Shown: piece by piece, positions 59,939 through 64,000 of the stretch
Layout of the letters: each line of letters opens with the position of its first letter
How positions within the stretch are numbered: the stretch's first letter is position 1
Origin: JAHIQC01 sp964565645
Lineage (GTDB): Bacteria; Actinomycetota; Coriobacteriia; Anaerosomatales; JAHIQC01
Reading direction: 5' to 3'
Assembly: GCA_964565645.1 (NCBI GenBank)
Contig: CAZMFQ010000002.1
Coordinates: 186,001-250,000 of the forward strand
DNA: 64,000 nt
Translations under genes and position numbers: made by a program
The notes under the pieces: model-generated
Database searches by the model: none
What the model saw: the letters and a program-made list of their open reading frames with translations, nothing else
Told to the model about the DNA's origin: nothing

Positions 59939-60277
59939 TCAGCCCTCGAAGACGATGCCGTCGATGAACACGTCGACGGCCCCGACCCCGGCGCCCACCT
60001 GGCTCTTGATCGCATCCGCGACCGATTCCTTGATGCCCGAAGCCACCTGGGGCAGAGGCGTACCATACACCACCTGGACATGGATCGCGACGAAGACCTT
60101 GCCGGACTCGTCCACGGTTATCTCCATCTGGCGCGAAGCGCCCTTGCCGACGATCCCGGCGATGCCTTGCGAGCAGACGCCCGCAACGCCGTCGACCTGT
60201 TCGGTCGCGATGGTCACGATGGTCTCGAGCACCCCCGGAGCAAGGCCCAGCCCGTCGATCTTGATCTCTTCAGTCAC
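59939..60277 (-). CDS. Asp23/Gls24 family envelope-stress protein
   Basis: A 112-residue protein of the Asp23/Gls24 (DUF322) family, with typical LAPGVLETIVTIATEQVDGVAGV and VFVAIHVQVVYGTPLPQVASGIKESVADAIKSQVG. In staphylococci Asp23 lines the membrane via AmaP; no AmaP gene is seen here. GTG at 60277. It lies 13 bases past the accC stop and 35 before nusB, a common order. Confidence 0.9.
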   Translation of the reverse strand: MTEEIKIDGLGLAPGVLETIVTIATEQVDGVAGVCSQGIAGIVGKGASRQMEITVDESGKVFVAIHVQVVYGTPLPQVASGIKESVADAIKSQVGAGVGAVDVFIDGIVFEG

Positions 60278-60290
60278 GGTGCTCCACCTC

Positions 60291-61634
60291 TCAGGACATG
60301 TGGGTCTCGACGAAGTCAGTATAGACGTCGCCGGAACGGAAGGCCTCGACCTCGATCACCGCCTGATGGAACGGGATCGTGGTCGGGATCCCCACCACGA
60401 TGAACTCGTCGAGTGCCCGCCTGGCGCGCGAGATGGCTTCTTCGCGCGTCTCGCCCCACACGATGAGTTTGGCGAGCAGGGAGTCATACGTCGGCGGCAC
60501 GCTGTATCCCGAGTAGACGTGCGAATCGATGCGCACACCGAAGCCTCCGGGCGGGTTCCACACGCCGATCGTCCCCGGATGCGGCCTGAAGTTGTGCGCG
60601 GGATCCTCGGCATTGATACGGAACTCGATAGCGTGGCCGCGGAGCTGGATGTCCTCCTGTGCGCGGTGCTTCATGGGCTCCCCGGCGGCGATCCGGATCT
60701 GTTCCTTGATGATGTCCACGCCGCTGATCTGCTCGGTCACGGGATGCTCGACCTGGACGCGGGTGTTCATCTCCATGAAGTAGAAGCTGCCATCGGTGTC
60801 GAGCAGGAACTCGACGGTCCCGGCGTTGACGTAGTCGACCGCGCGTACGGCCTTGAGCGCCGCCTCACCCATACGCGTGCGCAGCTCAGGCGTCATCGCT
60901 GGCGACGGGGCCTCCTCGAGCAGCTTCTGGTGGCGCCGCTGGATGGAGCAGTCGCGCTCGAACAGGTGCACGGCGTTGCCGTGCGTATCCGCAAGTACCT
61001 GAAACTCGATGTGCCGGGGTCGCGAGAGGTACTTCTCGATGTAGACCGTGTCGTTCCCAAACGCCGCGGCGGCCTCGGTCTTGGCGGCGGTGAAATTGTG
61101 CTCGAGCTCGCTTTGATCCTGAGCAACCCGCATCCCCTTGCCGCCGCCCCCCGCCGACGCCTTGATGAGCACCGGGAACCCGACCTCTTTCGCGAACTCC
61201 AGCGCCTCGGCGGCGCTTTCGACAGCACCGTCGCTGCCGGGTACGCACGGCACGCCAGCGGCCATCATGGTCTCGCGAGCGACCGACTTGTCACCCATCC
61301 GCTCGATCGCTTCAGGACTCGGGCCGATGAATACGAGCCCGGAATCCGCGACCGCGCGGGCGAACGACGCGTTCTCCGCAAGGAATCCGTATCCCGGATG
61401 GATCGCCTCGGCGCCCGTCGTCAACGCCGCGGAGATGATGTTCGCCATCTTGAGGTAGCTTTGCGAGCTCTGGGCGGGGCCGATGCAGACCGACTGATCG
61501 GCCATCCGGGCGTGCAGCGAATCACGGTCGGCCTCGGAGTAGACCGCTACCGACTCGATCCCCATCTCCTTGCAGGATCGGATGACGCGCAACGCGACCT
61601 CGCCGCGGTTGGCGATGAGTATCTTCTTGAACAT
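60291..61634 (-). CDS. accC: biotin carboxylase
   Basis: ATP-grasp enzyme that carboxylates the biotin carrier using bicarbonate. 447 residues: FKKILIANRGEVALRVIRSC, HPGYGFLAENASFA, KASAGGGGKGMRV (ATP-grasp glycine loop), and MEMNTRVQVEHPVTE. It lies 8 bases after the carboxyltransferase-AccB fusion gene. Its product could serve acetyl-CoA carboxylase, pyruvate carboxylase, or both; there is no accA or accD in the window. Confidence 0.94.
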   Translation of the reverse strand: MFKKILIANRGEVALRVIRSCKEMGIESVAVYSEADRDSLHARMADQSVCIGPAQSSQSYLKMANIISAALTTGAEAIHPGYGFLAENASFARAVADSGLVFIGPSPEAIERMGDKSVARETMMAAGVPCVPGSDGAVESAAEALEFAKEVGFPVLIKASAGGGGKGMRVAQDQSELEHNFTAAKTEAAAAFGNDTVYIEKYLSRPRHIEFQVLADTHGNAVHLFERDCSIQRRHQKLLEEAPSPAMTPELRTRMGEAALKAVRAVDYVNAGTVEFLLDTDGSFYFMEMNTRVQVEHPVTEQISGVDIIKEQIRIAAGEPMKHRAQEDIQLRGHAIEFRINAEDPAHNFRPHPGTIGVWNPPGGFGVRIDSHVYSGYSVPPTYDSLLAKLIVWGETREEAISRARRALDEFIVVGIPTTIPFHQAVIEVEAFRSGDVYTDFVETHMS

Positions 61635-61642
61635 CGGCGCGC

Positions 61643-63505
61643 CTACGCCGGCTCGATGTAGAACAGGACCGTTCCGTACTCGACCGGGTCGGCGTTCTTG
61701 ACGCAGATCTCGCGGACGACGCCAGGCTCCTCGGCGGTGATCTCGTTCATGAGCTTCATGGCCTCGAGGATGCAGAGCACCTGGCCCTCCTCGACGCTGG
61801 CCCCGACCTCGACGTACGGATCGGCGGTCGGCGACGGGGAGCTGTAGTAGGTGCCCACCATCGGCGCGACCACGGCCTTCCAGCTCGCGGGCCTACTGCC
61901 CTCGGCCGGGGCCTCGACCGCCGATGACGGAACCACGGACGCCTGCGAGGCCTCCGTGGGCGAAGCGACGACCGCGGCGGCGGCGACCTGCGCGACCGCG
62001 CCCTTGCGGACGGTGACGGTCGAACCGGCTTCCTCGACGATCACCTCGTTGATGTCCGACATCTCGACTACCTTGATGAGCTCCCGGATCTGGTTGACAT
62101 CCACGGGTGCGTCTCCCTCCATCACTGTGTTGACCTCTTCGCCCATCATGAAGACGGCCCCTTCGGCCCCCTCCTGGTGCAGCGTGAGATAGTTGCGTGC
62201 CTCGTTCGGGAAGAGCGCGTACATGAGCACGTCCTCTTCCTCATGTGCCAATTCGCCGATCTCGGCCTCGGCCTCAGCGAATGTCGTTGTCACAAGCGAG
62301 CCCGGACGCACATCGGGTCCGAGCGGCTCCTCCTTGCCGAGGACCTTTGCCACGACGTCCTTGTCCATGGGGCCCGGCGCCTTGCCGTAGAGCCCGCGGA
62401 TGTAGTCCCGCATCTCCTGCGGGATGACCGCCCACCGCTTGCCGGTGAGCACATTGATGACGGCCTGCGTGCCGACGATCTGGGAGAGCGGGGTGACAAG
62501 CGGCGGATACCCGACCTCGGCGCGAACGCGCGGGATCTCCGCGAGCACGTCAGGCAGCCGGTCGCCGGCCTTCTGCAACTCGAGCTGGCTGACGAGGTTG
62601 CTCATCATCCCGCCCGGCACCTGATGGCTGAAGACCTCCATCGACAGCAGCGTCGTGATGCCGCGCTTGAGGCCCTTGCGAGAACGAACGGCCTCCCAGT
62701 ACTCGGCGATCTCGAAGAGCAGGTCGAGATCGATACCGGTGTCGTACTCGGACTCCTTGAGCGCGGCGACGATCATCTCGACAGCGGGCTGGCTGTTGCC
62801 GAACGCGAGGGCCACCACCGCGGTATCCACGATGTCCGCGCCCGCCTCGACACCCTTGAGGTAGTTCATCGGGGCCATGCCGCCGATGTAGTGGCAGTGC
62901 ACATGGACGGGCAGTCCGATCTGCTCCTTGAGCGCGCGCACCATCTTCTCGGTGCGGAACGGCGTGAGCATGCCGGCCATGTCCTTGATGCAGATCGTAT
63001 CAGCGCCCATGTCCTTGAGCTGCTGCGCGTACTCGAGGTAGCTGTCGAGCGTGTGGACGGGAGACACCGTGTAACTGATGGCGCCCTCGAAATGGCCCCC
63101 GCACTCCTTGACCGCCGCGCCTGCAACCTCGACGTTCCTGATGTCGTTGAGCGCATCGAACACCCGGAACACATCGATACCGTTGCGCTTGGATGCGTGG
63201 ACGAACCGCGTCACGATCTCGTCACTGTAGTGCCGGTATCCAACAAGGTTCTGGCCGCGCAACAGCATCTGCAGCGGTGTGTTGGGACAGTGCTTCTTGA
63301 TGACGCGCAGACGCTCCCAGGGGTTCTCGTCGAGGAAGCGGAGTGCGGCGTCGAACGTCGCCCCGCCCCAGACCTCCAAAGACCAGTACCCGACGCTGTC
63401 CATCTTGGGAAGGATGGGCAGCATGTCGGCCATCTGCATGCGCGTGGCCCAGAGCGACTGGTGCGCGTCGCGCAGTGTGGTGTCCGTTATGTGAACTGGT
63501 CGCAT
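61643..63505 (-). CDS. carboxyltransferase (OadA/PycB) fused to an AccB-type biotin carrier
   Basis: A 620-residue fusion. Residues 1-460 are the HMGL-like carboxyltransferase found in PycB and oxaloacetate decarboxylase alpha: DTTLRDAHQSLWATRM, CIKDMAGML, metal-binding HVHCHYIGG. From about 469 a second module begins VNQIRELIKVVEMSDINEVIVEEAGSTVTVRK, the N-terminal part of a full AccB carrier. An Ala-rich linker and the biotinyl domain (VAPMVGTYYSSPSPTADPYVEVG, LEAMKLMNE with biotin at Lys584) follow. Ordinary PycB/OadA has only the short biotinyl domain. With accC next door, the likely activity is carboxylating pyruvate to oxaloacetate; decarboxylation is possible, but no membrane beta subunit is visible. 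ATG at 63505. Confidence 0.9.
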   Translation of the reverse strand: MRPVHITDTTLRDAHQSLWATRMQMADMLPILPKMDSVGYWSLEVWGGATFDAALRFLDENPWERLRVIKKHCPNTPLQMLLRGQNLVGYRHYSDEIVTRFVHASKRNGIDVFRVFDALNDIRNVEVAGAAVKECGGHFEGAISYTVSPVHTLDSYLEYAQQLKDMGADTICIKDMAGMLTPFRTEKMVRALKEQIGLPVHVHCHYIGGMAPMNYLKGVEAGADIVDTAVVALAFGNSQPAVEMIVAALKESEYDTGIDLDLLFEIAEYWEAVRSRKGLKRGITTLLSMEVFSHQVPGGMMSNLVSQLELQKAGDRLPDVLAEIPRVRAEVGYPPLVTPLSQIVGTQAVINVLTGKRWAVIPQEMRDYIRGLYGKAPGPMDKDVVAKVLGKEEPLGPDVRPGSLVTTTFAEAEAEIGELAHEEEDVLMYALFPNEARNYLTLHQEGAEGAVFMMGEEVNTVMEGDAPVDVNQIRELIKVVEMSDINEVIVEEAGSTVTVRKGAVAQVAAAAVVASPTEASQASVVPSSAVEAPAEGSRPASWKAVVAPMVGTYYSSPSPTADPYVEVGASVEEGQVLCILEAMKLMNEITAEEPGVVREICVKNADPVEYGTVLFYIEPA

Positions 63506-63574
63506 GCCGTGCTCCTCCCGTGTCGGGGGTGTGCGATAGCGGCGCGGCCGTACCCGCGTACCGTTTCGGTCAGG

Positions 63575-63603
63575 TAAGTATATACGACGAAGGCCGAGCG
63601 CAA
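63575..63603 (-). promoter_or_regulatory. candidate promoter of the carboxyltransferase-accC operon
   Basis: Minus-strand -35 TTGCGC (63603-63598) with TACTTA (63580-63575) at 17 bases. A better -10, TATACT, overlaps at 63582-63577 with 15-base spacing. It lies in the 135-base gap between efp and the fusion gene. Confidence 0.4.
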
Positions 63604-63640
63604 GAGCCCCGGCCGACGGCGTATCCGTGCGTGGTTGAGG

Positions 63641-64000
63641 TTAGACGCGCGTGATGTAGCGCCCGTCGCGCGTATCGATCTTGAGCGTGTCACCGGTCTC
63701 GACGAACATCGGGACCTGCACCACGGCGCCGGTCTCGAGCGTCGCCGGCTTGGTCCCACCTTGTACGGTGTCACCCTTGAAGCCAGGGTCCGTCTCCGTG
63801 ACCTCGAGCTCCACGAACATCGGCGGCTCGACACCCATGTACTCGCCGTCCGCCGTCAGCACCTCGACCTCGTCGTTCTCGCGAAGCCACTTGGCCTGCT
63901 CGCCGATGAACTCCGCGTCCATCTCCACCTGTTCGTAGGAGCTGTTGTCCATGAAGTAATATGTCGAGCCGTCGTTGTACAGGTACTGCATCTTCTTGGT
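63641..64000 (-). CDS. efp: elongation factor P, C-terminal part (runs off the window)
   Basis: The last 119 residues of EF-P, which rescues ribosomes stalled at proline runs. Seen here are the OB domains II and III: TKKMQYLYNDGSTYYFMDNSSYEQVEM, then VEPPMFVELEVTETDPGFKGDTVQGGTKPATLETGAVVQVPMFVETGDTLKIDTRDGRYITR. The N-terminal domain with the modifiable lysine or arginine is beyond the right edge. Conserved VTETDPGFKGDT identifies it clearly. Confidence 0.95.
   Translation of the reverse strand, partial: TKKMQYLYNDGSTYYFMDNSSYEQVEMDAEFIGEQAKWLRENDEVEVLTADGEYMGVEPPMFVELEVTETDPGFKGDTVQGGTKPATLETGAVVQVPMFVETGDTLKIDTRDGRYITRV

Noticed and set aside
61643..63505. Sodium-pumping oxaloacetate decarboxylase complex
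   Set aside because: No beta (membrane) or gamma subunit genes are next to it, and accC is adjacent, so pyruvate carboxylation is more likely.

Overview
This is high-GC bacterial chromosome carrying dense operons, almost all on the minus strand. It looks like an actinobacterial chromosome, most probably class Coriobacteriia or a close relative. That is an inference from gene content: division genes with SepF, DivIVA and the SteA/SteB pair but no FtsA; a two-gene pyruvate carboxylase (separate biotin carboxylase and carboxyltransferase); a T-box in front of ileS; and a MurE carrying the DNPR motif, which points to meso-diaminopimelate peptidoglycan. I saw no tRNA, rRNA, CRISPR array, IS element or prophage.

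Layout, left to right. (1) 1-6.4 kb: start of a TraR/DksA-type zinc-finger gene, ileS under a T-box riboswitch with Ile specifier ATC, a small membrane protein, and a PAS-GAF-GAF-SpoIIE phosphatase gene split by a frameshift near 5499. (2) 6.4-17 kb: the division cluster downstream of ftsZ, read right to left: ftsZ, pgeF, [pstS-pstC-pstA-pstB-phoU], yggS, sepF, proC, yggT, divIVA, yggU. The whole phosphate-uptake operon sits inside it, and an oppositely oriented gene for a proline-rich membrane protein lies between ftsZ and pgeF. (3) 17-33 kb: a nearly complete dcw cluster, read right to left: mraZ, rsmH, ftsL-like, class B PBP, murE, murF, mraY, murD, ftsW, murG, murC, murB, ftsQ, then an L,D-transpeptidase gene, then ftsZ. 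MraZ-box-like repeats overlap the mraZ promoter. A 43-residue membrane protein gene and a DUF4349 lipoprotein gene diverge from mraZ.

(4) 34.5-39.7 kb: BMP-type nucleoside ABC importer (lipoprotein, double ATPase, two permeases, small membrane protein). (5) 39.8-45.9 kb: xerD, ald, a DUF3866 gene, an M20-type peptidase and pyrG. (6) 45.9-51.7 kb: envelope genes: a WecA/MraY-like transferase apparently starting at CTG, a 775-residue membrane protein with an alkaline-phosphatase-like ectodomain, murJ and a family 2 glycosyltransferase. (7) 51.7-60.3 kb: an operon read right to left as asp23-like, nusB, xseB, dxs, tlyA, nadK, recN, steA, steB. (8) 60.3-64 kb: accC, a carboxyltransferase fused to a full-length AccB-like carrier, and the 3' part of efp.

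Most of the window therefore serves cell-wall precursor synthesis (murC-G, mraY, murJ, dxs for the lipid carrier), septation (ftsZ/Q/W/L, PBP, SepF, DivIVA, SteA/B) and phosphate or nucleoside supply. Many genes overlap by 1-11 bases, and GTG, TTG and apparently CTG starts are common. I found no clear new defence or mobile system. The best leads are the pst-phoU insertion in the division cluster, the carboxyltransferase-AccB fusion, the L,D-transpeptidase beside ftsZ, the divergent 43-residue gene at mraZ, and the murJ envelope-polymer neighbourhood.
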